Shown: positions 18,026 through 28,217 of the stretch, in pieces | How the letters are laid out: each line of letters opens with the position of its first letter | Position numbering within the stretch: the stretch's first letter is position 1 | From: Aphodosoma sp051870875 | Lineage (GTDB): Bacteria; Bacteroidota; Bacteroidia; Bacteroidales; Paludibacteraceae | Reading direction: 5' to 3' | Assembly: GCA_051870875.1 (NCBI GenBank) | Contig: JBJECG010000063.1 | Coordinates: 14,644 to 78,643, forward strand | DNA: 64,000 nt | Translations under genes and position numbers: made by a program | Notes under the pieces: generated by a model | Told to the model about the DNA's origin: nothing | Databases searched by the model: none | The model's input: the letters and a program-made list of their open reading frames with translations, nothing else

Positions 18026-21000
18026 TCACAATGTTTTCTTCACTTCCACTTCTTCATACGCTTCGATGATATCACCGATACGAATGTCGTTGTAGTTTGC
18101 AATATTCAGTCCGCATTCGTAACCAACAGACACCTCTTTCACATCGTCTTTCATACGTTTGAGAGATGCAAGTTCGCCAGTATATACCACAATACCGTCG
18201 CGAATGAGGCGGATTTTGTTGGTACGTTTGACTTTGCCTTCCTTGACCATACAACCGGCAACTGTCCCGACTTTGGATATCCTGAATGTTTCACGTATTT
18301 CAAGTGTAGCGGTGATTTCCTCCTTGATATCAGGAGCGAGCATACCTTCCATGGCGGACTTGATTTCTTCGATGGCATCGTAGATGATGGAATACAGACG
18401 TATATCCACACCTTCGCGTTCGGCAATTTTTCTGGCATCGAGCGACGGACGCACCTGGAAACCCACGATAACTGCATTGGAGGCAGTTGCGAGCATCACA
18501 TCGCTTTCGGATATCTGTCCTACAGCCTTATGTATGACATTGACCTGGATTTCTTCGGTAGACAGTTTGAGCAAAGAGTCGGAGAGGGCTTCGATTGAGC
18601 CGTCGACATCGCCTTTGACGATGATGTTAAGCTCCTGGAAGTTGCCCAATGCGATACGGCGGCCGATTTCGTCCAGAGTAAGGTGCTTGGATGTACGCAA
18701 GCCCTGCTCGCGGGCGAGCTGTTCGCGTTTGCTGGCAATCTCGCGGGCTTCGTGGTCTTCATCGAACACATTGAAATTGTCGCCAGCCTGAGGTGCACCG
18801 TTCAATCCAAGTACAATGACAGGCTCTGCCGGGCCGGCCTGCCTGATGCGCTGGTTACGCTCGTTGAACATGGCCTTGACACGTCCGTAAGCCGTACCGG
18901 CCAGCATAACATCGCCCACGTGAAGAGTACCATTGCTGATAAGTACAGTAGCCACGTAACCGCGTCCCTTGTCAAGCGAAGATTCGATAATTGATCCGGA
19001 GGCCTTACGGTCAGGATTGGCCTTGAGGTCAAGCAATTCGGCTTCGAGCAGAACTTTTTCGAGCAGTTCGTTGACACCGATACCTTTTTTGGCCGAGATA
19101 TCCTGCGACTGGTATTTACCGCCCCACTCCTCAACCAGGTAGTTCATGGCAGCGAGGGCTTCCTTGATCTTGTCGGGATTTGCAGCCGGCTTATCGATTT
19201 TGTTTATGGCAAATACGATAGGCACACCGGCAGCTGAAGCGTGATTTATAGCCTCGACAGTCTGAGGCATCACATCATCGTCGGCAGCCACAATGATGAT
19301 GGCAATGTCGGTGACTTTGGCTCCACGGGCACGCATGGCTGTGAAAGCCTCATGTCCAGGGGTATCAAGGAAAGTGATATGGCGGCCGTTCTCAAGGGTA
19401 ACGTTGTATGCTCCGATATGCTGTGTGATACCGCCCGCTTCACCTGCAATCACGTTGGTTTTACGTATATAATCGAGCAAAGAGGTCTTTCCGTGGTCGA
19501 CATGACCCATGACGGTGACAATAGGAGGACGCGGCACAAGGTCTTCCTCATCATCTTCTTCCTCATGGATGGCATTGACAACTTCAGCGGCCACAAATTC
19601 GGTTTTGAATCCGAATTCATCGGCAACAATATTGATGGTTTCAGCATCGAGACGCTGATTGATGGATACGAACAGGCCAAGATTGAAACAAGTCTGGATG
19701 ATACTGGTAACGGGGACATCCATCATGGCCGCGAGTTCGTTTGCAGTAACGAATTCCGTAAGTTTCAGAGTCCGGGCTTCCTGCATTTCGTGTTCCTGTT
19801 CCGCCTGCATACGCTGGACAGCGGCTTCACGTTTTTCCTTGCGGTACTTGACACCTTTCTTGACGCCTTTGTTACCTTCGGTGAGACGGGCAAGGGTTTC
19901 CTTTACCTGGCGTGCCACATCCTCATCGTTGATCACCGGAGCATGCACGGCCTTGACACCGCGCTTGTTCTTGCCTCCGTTTTTACCGGCACGTTCGGCC
20001 ACGTTATGATTTCCGGCGTTTCCTTGCTGTGTCTTGTTGATGTCGACACGGACACCGCCACCGATACGTTTCCGCTTGTTTTTCCTGTCGTTTCCGGCAG
20101 TTTTCAAGTCGATTTTGTCTATTACATTAGGAGCTTGGAGCTTAGGAGTCTCAGTAGTAAAGACATCGCCGTTACCACCACGGCGAGCAGATTCTTCCGG
20201 ATGGTTTGCAGATGAGCCATGAGCATCTTTCTGCTGCCGTTCTTTGGCGATGCGTTCTTTACGGCGTTCCTCTTTTGTCTTTTTCGGAGGACGTGTATTG
20301 TTGTTGATGGCAGACAAGTCGATTTTGTCGACCACCTTGATGTTGCTGTTGAGCTTAGGTATTCCCAATGAGAACGGTTCCTGTCTTTCAGATTCCACAG
20401 ATGTCCTGAGTCCGGCACCGGGTTCAACGCCGGTCTTTCGGGTATCGGCCGTATCGTCTTTGTCGGATACAATCGCTCCGACTCCTGAGGAATCCGAAGC
20501 TACAGCGTTTTCAGTGGCGGAAGTTTTTTCTTCTGCCGGAGTTGTTACAGACTTTGGAGTTTCATGTCCGGCAGCAGACAGGGGTTGTTCAGGCTCAGAC
20601 TCCTTCATGTCCACAGGGGCTGCAGTTTTTTCCTTCTTTGCTGCGACTGCCGGTCCGCCGTCTTCAGCGGCTGCCGACTCCATTTTTACTGCCGTAGCCA
20701 ATTCCGACACATTCTTCCCGTCAACATCAGAGGCTGCCTGAGTCTTCTCGCGCCGGGCAATGACATTGCCGTTGGCATCAAGTTCCACCTTATCGATAAT
20801 TTTCAACGTTTTTGTCTCTACCTTTATCGTTTCGGGATTGACCGGTTTCTTTTCGGCAGCCTGCTCTTTCTTCCTGTCTTTAGCAGCCTTTTTTTCCTTG
20901 TATTCGGCTTTCTGCTCAGGAGTTGCAAACTCCTCCATGAGCATGGTTTCCTGTTCCTTGGTAATCTTGGCATTGATATCGTCTTTGACATCTTCGCCTT

Positions 21001-21073
21001 TCCTTACAAGGAATTCGACAGCCGTACCGGAGCCTATGTTCAACAATTTTACTATCTGTCCTAATCTTGCCAT
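18026..21073 (-). CDS. infB: Translation initiation factor IF-2
   Basis: A 1015-residue IF-2, the GTPase that brings initiator tRNA to the 30S subunit. The first 400 residues are a low-complexity Lys/Glu/Ala-rich region ending in a basic segment; an IF2 N-terminal motif is at residues 1-50 (VEFLVRKGEDV). The G domain has GHVDHGKTSLLDYIRK as G1, DTPGHEAF as G3 and NKIDKPAANP as G4, followed by the beta-barrel and C-terminal domains that bind fMet-tRNA. It is the third gene of rimP-nusA-infB, with 97 bases separating it from nusA. Confidence 0.97.
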   Translation of the reverse strand: MARLGQIVKLLNIGSGTAVEFLVRKGEDVKDDINAKITKEQETMLMEEFATPEQKAEYKEKKAAKDRKKEQAAEKKPVNPETIKVETKTLKIIDKVELDANGNVIARREKTQAASDVDGKNVSELATAVKMESAAAEDGGPAVAAKKEKTAAPVDMKESEPEQPLSAAGHETPKSVTTPAEEKTSATENAVASDSSGVGAIVSDKDDTADTRKTGVEPGAGLRTSVESERQEPFSLGIPKLNSNIKVVDKIDLSAINNNTRPPKKTKEERRKERIAKERQQKDAHGSSANHPEESARRGGNGDVFTTETPKLQAPNVIDKIDLKTAGNDRKNKRKRIGGGVRVDINKTQQGNAGNHNVAERAGKNGGKNKRGVKAVHAPVINDEDVARQVKETLARLTEGNKGVKKGVKYRKEKREAAVQRMQAEQEHEMQEARTLKLTEFVTANELAAMMDVPVTSIIQTCFNLGLFVSINQRLDAETINIVADEFGFKTEFVAAEVVNAIHEEEDDEEDLVPRPPIVTVMGHVDHGKTSLLDYIRKTNVIAGEAGGITQHIGAYNVTLENGRHITFLDTPGHEAFTAMRARGAKVTDIAIIIVAADDDVMPQTVEAINHASAAGVPIVFAINKIDKPAANPDKIKEALAAMNYLVEEWGGKYQSQDISAKKGIGVNELLEKVLLEAELLDLKANPDRKASGSIIESSLDKGRGYVATVLISNGTLHVGDVMLAGTAYGRVKAMFNERNQRIRQAGPAEPVIVLGLNGAPQAGDNFNVFDEDHEAREIASKREQLAREQGLRTSKHLTLDEIGRRIALGNFQELNIIVKGDVDGSIEALSDSLLKLSTEEIQVNVIHKAVGQISESDVMLATASNAVIVGFQVRPSLDARKIAEREGVDIRLYSIIYDAIEEIKSAMEGMLAPDIKEEITATLEIRETFRISKVGTVAGCMVKEGKVKRTNKIRLIRDGIVVYTGELASLKRMKDDVKEVSVGYECGLNIANYNDIRIGDIIEAYEEVEVKKTL

Positions 21074-21170
21074 ATTGTTTTTCTCCTTAATCTTATCTGA
21101 GTAAAGTGTTTATAAATCATTTGCTTGTGGTGAATGCGGGAGAGCGGTGTGTGTGAATGCAATACAGGAG

Positions 21171-22442
21171 CTATTCTCCGGCTTTTTCCGCATCATCTTC
21201 AAATTCGGCACGGAGGACTTTCAGTACATTGTCTATTGTCTCTTCTTCGAGGTCGGAACGGCGCAGAAGCTCCTCCCGGGTAAGGCGCAACACACTTTTG
21301 GCTGTATCACATCCTATACCTTTAAGGACATCAATGACCCAAGTGTCGATTTCGTCGGCAAATTCATCAATATATATGTCTTCTTCATCGACTTCGATAT
21401 CGTTGCGGAACACGTCGATGGTGTATCCGGTAAGCATGGTTGCAAGTTTGATGTTGTTTCCGTTCTTGCCGATGGCGAGCGATATTTCTTCGGGGTGCAG
21501 ATATACGTTGGCGCGTTTGTTCTCGTCATCGAGTTCGATTGTCTGCACTTTTGCCGGGCTGAGTGCGCGTGCTATGTATAGGCTGATGTTGGAGGTATAG
21601 TTTATGACATCGATGTTTTCGTTGCGCAATTCGCGGACTATGCCGTGAATACGGGCTCCCTTCATTCCTACGCATGCGCCTACCGGGTCGATGCGGTCAT
21701 CGAAAGATTCGACGGCGACTTTTGCCCGTTCGCCGGGGATGCGCACGATTTTCTTTATGGAAATAAGTCCGTCGTGAATTTCAGGGACTTCAAGTTCGAA
21801 CAGGCGTTCGAGGAACAACGGTGATGTTCGGGAGAGATATATCTTGGGATTGTTGTTTTTGTTGTCGACGTTGATGACCACGGCACGCACCTGCTCTCCC
21901 TTGCGATAGAAGTCGGTAGGGATCTGTTCGTTTTTGGGGATAAGCATCTCATTGCCGTCGTCATCGAGGAGGAGGACTTCTTTTTTCCAGACTTGGTACA
22001 CTTCACCGGTCACGATGTTTCCGATAACATCGGCATAGCGTTCGTAGAGTGCACTTTTCTGTATTTCGAGGATCTTGGAAGCTAAAGTCTGGCGCAGGGT
22101 CAGGACTGCACGGCGTCCGAAATCAAGAAATTCGACTTTGTCGAACACTTCTTCACCGACTTCATAGTCCTCGTCGATTTTCATGGCTTCGGAGATGGTG
22201 ATTTCCTTGTTCGGGTTCTTCAGGCAGTCGTCTTCGACGATGACACGCGAACGGTTGATTTCGCAGTCGCCGGTTTCGGGGTTGATGATGACATCATAGT
22301 TGTCATCGCTGCCATACATTTTTGATATTACGCTACGGAATGATTCTTCGAGGATGTTGATGAGAGTGGATCGGTCGATGTTCTTCAAATCCTTGAACTC
22401 CGAGAAAGTCTCTATCAGATTTACAGTCTCTTTTTTAGCCAT
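21171..22442 (-). CDS. nusA: Transcription termination/antitermination factor NusA
   Basis: A 423-residue NusA that binds RNA polymerase and nascent RNA. Domains in order: N-terminal polymerase-binding domain (1-130), S1 domain (about 135-200), then two KH domains, the first containing DPVGACVGMKGARI and the second ISLAIGKNGNNIKLA. The C-terminus has a helix-hairpin-helix-like segment ending in acidic residues and lacks the doubled acidic repeats of E. coli NusA. The stop of rimP is two bases from its start, so the genes are coupled. Confidence 0.97.
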   Translation of the reverse strand: MAKKETVNLIETFSEFKDLKNIDRSTLINILEESFRSVISKMYGSDDNYDVIINPETGDCEINRSRVIVEDDCLKNPNKEITISEAMKIDEDYEVGEEVFDKVEFLDFGRRAVLTLRQTLASKILEIQKSALYERYADVIGNIVTGEVYQVWKKEVLLLDDDGNEMLIPKNEQIPTDFYRKGEQVRAVVINVDNKNNNPKIYLSRTSPLFLERLFELEVPEIHDGLISIKKIVRIPGERAKVAVESFDDRIDPVGACVGMKGARIHGIVRELRNENIDVINYTSNISLYIARALSPAKVQTIELDDENKRANVYLHPEEISLAIGKNGNNIKLATMLTGYTIDVFRNDIEVDEEDIYIDEFADEIDTWVIDVLKGIGCDTAKSVLRLTREELLRRSDLEEETIDNVLKVLRAEFEDDAEKAGE

Positions 22443-22444
22443 CT

Positions 22445-22912
22445 TTATTTCAAATTGATTGTGTATTTTGTATATTTTATTTTTTCGTATTCAAATGAGA
22501 CGCGGTTGACGTACTGGCGTTTGCGTTTGTCACCTTCGCGGCGTTCCATAACCGTTTCATCGATGGAGAATCCTGCTTCGGATACTTCGGCTACGACTCC
22601 GCGATGTTTCGTACCGGTTCCGTCGAGGACTTCGACTTCGCGTCCGATGCTGTTCTGCCATTGGCGGAGGACTTTGAACGGCGATGTCAGGCCGGCAGAG
22701 CCGACTTCGAGTGAGAAGTCTTCGACTTCACGGTCGAGTCCGGATTCGAGGAAACGGCTCAAATCCGCACAGAAATCTATGTCAACGCCATCGGCAGAGT
22801 CGATTTCAACGGCAATATTGTTGTCGGCAGAGACACTTATACCGACAAGGAAGTAACGTGTACCTTCGATTCTGGCGTTCACCAAATTTTCGATTATCTC
22901 TTTCTGTATCAT
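22445..22912 (-). CDS. rimP: Ribosome maturation factor RimP
   Basis: A 155-residue RimP required for 30S subunit maturation. The N-terminal alpha/beta domain has the typical pattern VEIDSADGVDIDFCADLSRFLESGLDREVEDFSLEV and is followed by the SPF-containing linker (GLTSPFKVLRQW) and a C-terminal SH3-like barrel. It is the first gene of the rimP-nusA-infB operon. A promoter lies about 120 bases upstream with a leader hairpin in between. Confidence 0.95.
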   Translation of the reverse strand: MIQKEIIENLVNARIEGTRYFLVGISVSADNNIAVEIDSADGVDIDFCADLSRFLESGLDREVEDFSLEVGSAGLTSPFKVLRQWQNSIGREVEVLDGTGTKHRGVVAEVSEAGFSIDETVMERREGDKRKRQYVNRVSFEYEKIKYTKYTINLK

Positions 22913-23000
22913 AATGATATATTTTGCTGCCGATGAGGAGTACGGGATGCGGTGTCAGCCATACGCCCCTTACAAGCACGGATAAAACCATTTACAAGAG

Positions 23001-23021
23001 AAGGGGACTACCCGTCCCCTT
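23001..23021 (-). other. Leader hairpin of the rimP-nusA-infB transcript
   Basis: Perfect 8-base stem aaggggac/gtcccctt (23001-23008 and 23014-23021) with a 5-base loop, close to the predicted 5' end of the rimP mRNA. It could stabilise the transcript or attenuate it; no T run follows. Confidence 0.4.
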
Positions 23022-23034
23022 CCCAAATCAACCG

Positions 23035-23066
23035 CAAAGGTAATATAAAAATCTGTAACTGCCAAA
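23035..23066 (-). promoter_or_regulatory. Promoter of the rimP operon
   Basis: The complement of 23035-23042 is TACCTTTG, and TTTG (complement of 23063-23066) lies 20 bases upstream. Transcription would begin near 23027 and give a leader of about 115 bases. Confidence 0.7.
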
Positions 23067-23438
23067 AAATCTGCAAAAAAAAGGCTGAAATACCGTTTAC
23101 GACAAACAGCACGTTACAGTTTATCCGAGATGTCTGACAATGACAGTCCCATCGGTATTTATTCTAAAGTATTGTTACAACTATCGCTGTATCCGGAAAA
23201 CGATCAGTCATGGCAAATAGAAATAACACAACAGCACCGACTTCCCCAGATTTTCTACGTATTCAGGATTTGTACCTGCGTATCAACAGATGGTATTGGT
23301 TCGTCATTTCCAATGAAACATTTTCCAAATCCGCTCTGCGGATAATATCGTTCAGCAAGTCTGCTTAAGTACCGTACAAGCGACTCACAAATATCAGTTC
23401 GTGTCATACCATTCAATCAACGACAATTACATTCACAA
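23067..23438. other. Intergenic region with a weak repeat copy
   Basis: No gene is supported here. A 71-codon plus-strand frame at 23130 has no recognisable features. Positions 23382-23430 partly match the dispersed repeat found at 33742 (shared gactcacaaa, cagt and cataccatt blocks), which is a weaker resemblance than that between the other two copies. Confidence 0.4.
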
Positions 23439-23486
23439 GACAAGGGCGATGCACCGGAGTGGAATTTTCCGATGTATCGCCTTGTC
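23439..23486 (-). terminator. Terminator of the efflux operon
   Basis: Long stem of about 17 pairs with one bulge and two mismatches, gacaagg... (from 23439) with ...cttgtc (to 23486), lies 68 bases past the stop of the PII-like gene on the minus strand. Confidence 0.6.
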
Positions 23487-23553
23487 CATATTCAAGGTAT
23501 AAAACAAACCGAGGGAGCTGAGATCAAAGGCCGGCTCCTGTCGGCAAAAGGAA

Positions 23554-23847
23554 TCAGATTGTCTGTTCGATGTTCCAGACGAAAGCACGGACTCCGACTT
23601 CGAGATTCCGTTTGTCGAGCTTGTGGACAGTGGAAAGGAGTTCGGGTACACGGTCGTCGTCGACAACGGTAATGACAGCCGAGTTCATTTCAGGCCAGGT
23701 GTGTGTGCCACGGCGAGGTTCACCGCCGTTGGTGCCGCGTCCCTGCACCTGTTCGAAGAAAGTGAAACCTGATATTTTCAGGTTGTCGAGCAAAAACTCC
23801 ACCCTTTCGGTATTTGCCTGATTGAATACAATAAATACTGCTTTCAT
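23554..23847 (-). CDS. PII-like small protein linked to RND efflux
   Basis: A 97-residue ferredoxin-like alpha/beta protein with the outline of a PII/CutA-type trimer: MKAVFIVFNQ as the first strand, a loop with GRGTNGGEPRRGTHTWPEMNS, and AVITVVDDDRV and VGVRAFVWNIEQT as later strands. Similar small proteins are found at the end of RND efflux operons in Bacteroidetes. It lacks the canonical tyrosine T-loop of nitrogen PII. A sensor of a metal or small ligand that modulates the pump is plausible but inferred. It starts 72 bases after the pump gene and ends the operon. Confidence 0.7.
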   Translation of the reverse strand: MKAVFIVFNQANTERVEFLLDNLKISGFTFFEQVQGRGTNGGEPRRGTHTWPEMNSAVITVVDDDRVPELLSTVHKLDKRNLEVGVRAFVWNIEQTI

Positions 23848-23919
23848 AGAGTATGTTGTTGGTTAGACAATCGGCCGGACAAGGCCCAAACAGGCCAAGG
23901 CCGGCGATTGACGGTTGTT

Positions 23920-26900
23920 TTATTTGTCGTTAAGTTGCATGAATATGAAGTTCTGTCGGTTTTTGGCTTCCTTGTCACGTTCGCCATGACGGCTGGTTAC
24001 AGCATAGAGTACCGGCACCACGATAAGTGTGACAATAGTGGATACTGTGAGACCACCGATAACCACTATACCCATAGGCTGCCACATTTCGGAACCTTCG
24101 GAAGAACTGGCAGCCATAGGCACCATACCGAGTATGGTAGTGAATGCGGTCATAAGCACCGGTCGCAGACGAGACTGTCCGGAAAGGGCTATGGCTTCGT
24201 AAAGTTCGTAGTCGCGGTCACGCATGAGGTTGATGTAATCGACAAGCACGATACCGTTTTTCACCACAATACCGACAAGGAGAATGACACCGAGGGCACC
24301 GATCATATCGAGCGAAACTCCTGTAATGAAGAGGGAGAAGATGACGCCCGGCAATGCAAACAGGGCGGATGTCATGATGATGAACGGTTTGTTGAGATTC
24401 TCGAACTGCGATGCCATAACGATATACACAAGCATGACAATCATAGCCAACAGCATACCCATGTCGGCAAAAGTTTCCTGCTGGTCTTCGTATGTACCGC
24501 CAAGTGTTACGATGACACCTTGCGGCTTGTCGATGGTGTCGACCACTTTCTGCATAGAGGCGGCCAGTTCACCAAGCGATACGCCTTCAGGAGTGACAGA
24601 TACAGTCACAATACGCTGACGGGCCTTACGTTTGATCTCAGGCGGAGCCCAATACTCTTTCACTTCGGCCAACTCGCGGAGTTTGACCTGTTTGCCATAA
24701 GCATCAACGAAGGTCATCTCTTCGATGTCGCTTGTACTGTCACGGTACTTTTCCTGCAAGCGGACTATAATGTCGTACTCTTCACCGTCTTCCTTCAGAT
24801 AGCCGGCAGTAAATCCGTTCACACGGTTACGGACATACATTGACATGGTAGAAGTATTCAGTCCGTGACGGGCCAGTTTCTCTTTGTCGAACACGATCTG
24901 CAGTTCCGGGCGGTCTTCCTCACGGTCGATATTCACATCACGTGCACCCGGCAGCTCCTGGAATGCGCGCTTGTACTGTTCGGCCAGAAGGTTTGTCGCA
25001 TCGAAATCATAGCCGTATATTTCGGCATCGACGGTATTGTTGCCAGATGCGCCGCCACTGCTTGTGGATACGGTGTAAGTATTGATTTCGGGAGTGTCGT
25101 TGAACACACCGCGGATGGATTCGGCAATTTCCCAAATTGAACGTTCGCGTTCGTTTTTCTTCGGGCAACGTACGGTCATCGACATCTTGTTGTTGGTAGA
25201 CGAGGTAAAGAGCGAGCTGATACCTCCGTCATCGTCAGAGCCGACAGAGGTGGAAATCAATATGATTTCGGGAGCGACCTCCCGCATACGTGCTTCAAGC
25301 TGGCGGGCTATGCGGCTTGTTTCCTCGACACGTGTACCGCGCTGCAATTCTACGGTAATGCTCATACGTCCATTGTCCTGCTGCTTCATGAAGTCGGTAC
25401 CTATCTTACCCATCATGACAGGGATGAAAGAGAGAACGAGGAATGCCACAACCAACAGGAGGGTAACGGTCTTGTGCTGCAGGCACCAACGCAATGTGTT
25501 GGCATAAAAGACATCGAGTTTATCAAGGAACCCTTTCACGACAAAACGCTGATACCAAGAGTTGCGTTTCTTCTCCTCGACCAGGTTGCCCTCGTCATCG
25601 ACAGAGACTTTGCGAGCTTTCAGGAGTTTGGAACAGAGCATAGGTGTAAGCGAGATTGCCACCACCGTAGAAGTACAGCAGACGAATGTTACAATCCAAC
25701 CCAACTCCTTGAAGAGGATACCGGCCTGACCGGGGAGGAATGTAAGCGGGACGAATACCGCCACAATAACCAATGTAGTGGCAATAACCGACACCCACAC
25801 CTCGTTGGTAGCGTATATGGCAGCCTCACGCGGATTTGAGCCGCGCTCGATATGTTTGGTAATATTCTCAAGCACAACAATGGCATCGTCAACCACCATA
25901 CCGATGGCAACGGAAAGCGAACAGAGGGATATGATGTTGAGCGAGCTGTCGACCATCTTCAGGTAAATGAAACCGACGATAAGCGAAATAGGGATGGTAA
26001 CGCCGACAATCAATGTTGCACGCCACTCGCCGAGGAAGAACAATACCACCAGTACGACGAAGATAAGTGCGTACATTACCGATTCGGTCAGACCGTCAAT
26101 GGCGAGAGAGATGTCGCGCGACGAGTCGTAGATTTCGGTAAATTCGATGTCAGGGGGCAATTGTTTCTGTATCTTGGCAAGTTCCTTCTTTACATCGTTA
26201 CAGATTTGCACGGTATTGGCACCGGACTGTTTCATGACAACAAGCCGTACACCATCGCGGCCGTTGAGTTTTTCTTCGAGAGTAACATCCTTGATAGTAT
26301 CGCGGACAGTGGCCAGGTCCCGCACATACACCTGCCGGCCGGCAGGAGTGGTTGTCACCACGATGTCTTCCATCTCGGAACTTTCGACATATTCACTCTG
26401 GACACGTAGCTGGTACTGCTCCCGGCCTGTCTTGACAGAACCAGAAGCGAGGTTAAGGTTGTTGGCACTTACAGCCTGCCCCACTGCCTCAACGCTGAGA
26501 TTGTAAGCCTCCAGCTGCTGGGGGTCGAGATCGATATAGACATAACGTTTCGGAGCACCGGCCAAAGACAGGTTACCGATACCGTCGATACGGTTGAGGA
26601 CGTTGACAACGTTGTCATCCAGTATTTTCTCCAGACCGGGATAGCTCTCATCGGCAGTGATGGCATACTGCATGATAGGCATCATGGATGTGTTGAACTT
26701 GAAGATAAGCGGACGCTGCACGTCATCGGGCAGATTGTCGAACACCATGTCAATAGACGACCTGATATCGTTGACCGCCTCATCGAGATCGTACCCCCAC
26801 TCAAATTCAAGGGTAACGACCGACATATTGTCCTTACTGGTAGATGTAATCTCTTTCAATCCTTCGACAGAGTTGAGACTGTTTTCGAGCAGCTTGCTTA

Positions 26901-27087
26901 CGTTAGTTTCAATTTCCGAGCCGTTGGAACCCGGGTAGATGGTCATCACCGAGACATACGGCGGCTCCATCTCGGGGAACTGGTCGATAGGCAGCGTCAT
27001 ATAGGAAAAGATACCTATGATAATCACAGCCAGAAATATAAGCGCAGTGGTGATAGGCTTATCAATCGCCGTTTTATATATACTCAT
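23920..27087 (-). CDS. RND family efflux pump, inner-membrane transporter (AcrB/HAE1-like)
   Basis: A 1055-residue proton-driven exporter with twelve membrane segments and two large periplasmic loops. The N-terminus has a hydrophobic helix and the IDQFPEMEPPYVSV porter motif; the proton relay aspartates are in GMVVDDAIVVLENI near residues 405-418. The sequence pattern is of the hydrophobic/amphiphilic HAE-1 class that exports drugs, detergents or bile acids, not the heavy-metal class with its methionine sites, but the substrate cannot be told. It works with the adaptor and TolC-like channel encoded upstream in the same operon. Confidence 0.95.
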   Translation of the reverse strand: MSIYKTAIDKPITTALIFLAVIIIGIFSYMTLPIDQFPEMEPPYVSVMTIYPGSNGSEIETNVSKLLENSLNSVEGLKEITSTSKDNMSVVTLEFEWGYDLDEAVNDIRSSIDMVFDNLPDDVQRPLIFKFNTSMMPIMQYAITADESYPGLEKILDDNVVNVLNRIDGIGNLSLAGAPKRYVYIDLDPQQLEAYNLSVEAVGQAVSANNLNLASGSVKTGREQYQLRVQSEYVESSEMEDIVVTTTPAGRQVYVRDLATVRDTIKDVTLEEKLNGRDGVRLVVMKQSGANTVQICNDVKKELAKIQKQLPPDIEFTEIYDSSRDISLAIDGLTESVMYALIFVVLVVLFFLGEWRATLIVGVTIPISLIVGFIYLKMVDSSLNIISLCSLSVAIGMVVDDAIVVLENITKHIERGSNPREAAIYATNEVWVSVIATTLVIVAVFVPLTFLPGQAGILFKELGWIVTFVCCTSTVVAISLTPMLCSKLLKARKVSVDDEGNLVEEKKRNSWYQRFVVKGFLDKLDVFYANTLRWCLQHKTVTLLLVVAFLVLSFIPVMMGKIGTDFMKQQDNGRMSITVELQRGTRVEETSRIARQLEARMREVAPEIILISTSVGSDDDGGISSLFTSSTNNKMSMTVRCPKKNERERSIWEIAESIRGVFNDTPEINTYTVSTSSGGASGNNTVDAEIYGYDFDATNLLAEQYKRAFQELPGARDVNIDREEDRPELQIVFDKEKLARHGLNTSTMSMYVRNRVNGFTAGYLKEDGEEYDIIVRLQEKYRDSTSDIEEMTFVDAYGKQVKLRELAEVKEYWAPPEIKRKARQRIVTVSVTPEGVSLGELAASMQKVVDTIDKPQGVIVTLGGTYEDQQETFADMGMLLAMIVMLVYIVMASQFENLNKPFIIMTSALFALPGVIFSLFITGVSLDMIGALGVILLVGIVVKNGIVLVDYINLMRDRDYELYEAIALSGQSRLRPVLMTAFTTILGMVPMAASSSEGSEMWQPMGIVVIGGLTVSTIVTLIVVPVLYAVTSRHGERDKEAKNRQNFIFMQLNDK

Positions 27088-27140
27088 AGTTGTTAATTGT
27101 TTTTAGTCGTCAATATTTTGCAGATATTTACAGACGGCGG

Positions 27141-28157
27141 TTATTCGTTGATGATTTCGAGTTTTACGCCATCGACAAGGCGACCCTGTCCGATAACGAC
27201 AATTTCATCACCCTCGTGGATTTCATCGGAAATGATTTCGACATGGTCATCGAAACGTTGTCCGAGACGGACAGCCACACGTTTTGCATAACCGCCGTTG
27301 TTTACAAACGCATACCGGTCATTCGAGCCCTGCAGTTTAAGGACAGACTGGTACGGTACCACCATGGCATTTTCCTCGCCGAGGTCAAGACGTGCGGCGA
27401 CATACATGCCCGGACGGAGTGCGGCATCGTGGTTGGCGATTTTCACTTTTACGGTAAACGTATGGCTTGCAGCGTCAACGGTAGGGAAGACGGTTTCGAC
27501 CACGCCTTTGAACAGACGGTCGGGATATATGTCAGATACGAGAGATACGTTCATTCCCGGCCTGACTTTCGGGAAATAGCCTTCGGGTACTGCAATCTCG
27601 GCCTTGAGCGTAGAAATCTGTGTAAGCACCAGTATAGGAGATCCGGCATACAGTTCGCCGTCTTCGTAATTTTTGACAGCCACCACGCCGTTGAACGGAG
27701 CTTTCACATAGGTATTGGACTCGAGGAAGTCGAGGTTTTCCTGTGTCTGGTCGTACGACAACTTGAGTTGGTCATACTGCTGTTGTGTTGCGCTACCTGA
27801 CTTGAGGAGGGTTTCGACACGGGCCAACTCCACGCCAAGATTGGCGAACTGCAGTTTGGCCGTCTTGTATTGCATCTGGTCCATACGGACTATCATATCG
27901 CCTTTTTTCACATTGTCGCCCTCTTCGACAAATATTCTTTCAATCTTGCCGGTAACAGAGGGTGCGACATTCTGGGTTTCATAACCTTGCAGGATAACAC
28001 TCAAATTGAGCTGGCGAGCCACCCGGGAGGGTTCGAGTTTCTGTACCCTGACTTTTTCGATTCGCTGTTCTTCAGATTGTTCCTCGCCGGTTTTTCCGCA
28101 AGCCACCAATGAGAGCAGCGCCAAAGCAAATGTTGATAAATAACCGATTGATTTCAT
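27141..28157 (-). CDS. RND efflux periplasmic adaptor lipoprotein (HlyD/AcrA family)
   Basis: A 338-residue membrane fusion protein. The signal peptide ends in the lipobox LVAC (Cys20), so it is anchored as a lipoprotein. The lipoyl-like halves flank a short coiled coil (about residues 95-150: VRMDQMQYKT... to YDQTQENLDFLE), followed by the beta-barrel (GMNVSLVSDIYP and VKVKIANHDAALRPGMYV). It bridges the inner-membrane pump and the outer-membrane channel. 53 bases separate it from the pump gene. Confidence 0.94.
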   Translation of the reverse strand: MKSIGYLSTFALALLSLVACGKTGEEQSEEQRIEKVRVQKLEPSRVARQLNLSVILQGYETQNVAPSVTGKIERIFVEEGDNVKKGDMIVRMDQMQYKTAKLQFANLGVELARVETLLKSGSATQQQYDQLKLSYDQTQENLDFLESNTYVKAPFNGVVAVKNYEDGELYAGSPILVLTQISTLKAEIAVPEGYFPKVRPGMNVSLVSDIYPDRLFKGVVETVFPTVDAASHTFTVKVKIANHDAALRPGMYVAARLDLGEENAMVVPYQSVLKLQGSNDRYAFVNNGGYAKRVAVRLGQRFDDHVEIISDEIHEGDEIVVIGQGRLVDGVKLEIINE

Positions 28158-28217
28158 AACGCTATTTGTGTATTGTTTTTGTTGTCGTTAGTTGGATGAC
28201 GGTATTTTCACGCCGTT

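Noticed and set aside
23554..23847. Nitrogen-regulatory GlnB/GlnK
   Set aside because: It lacks the Tyr T-loop and ATP motifs of GlnB/GlnK and no amtB or glnA is nearby; it is only PII-like.
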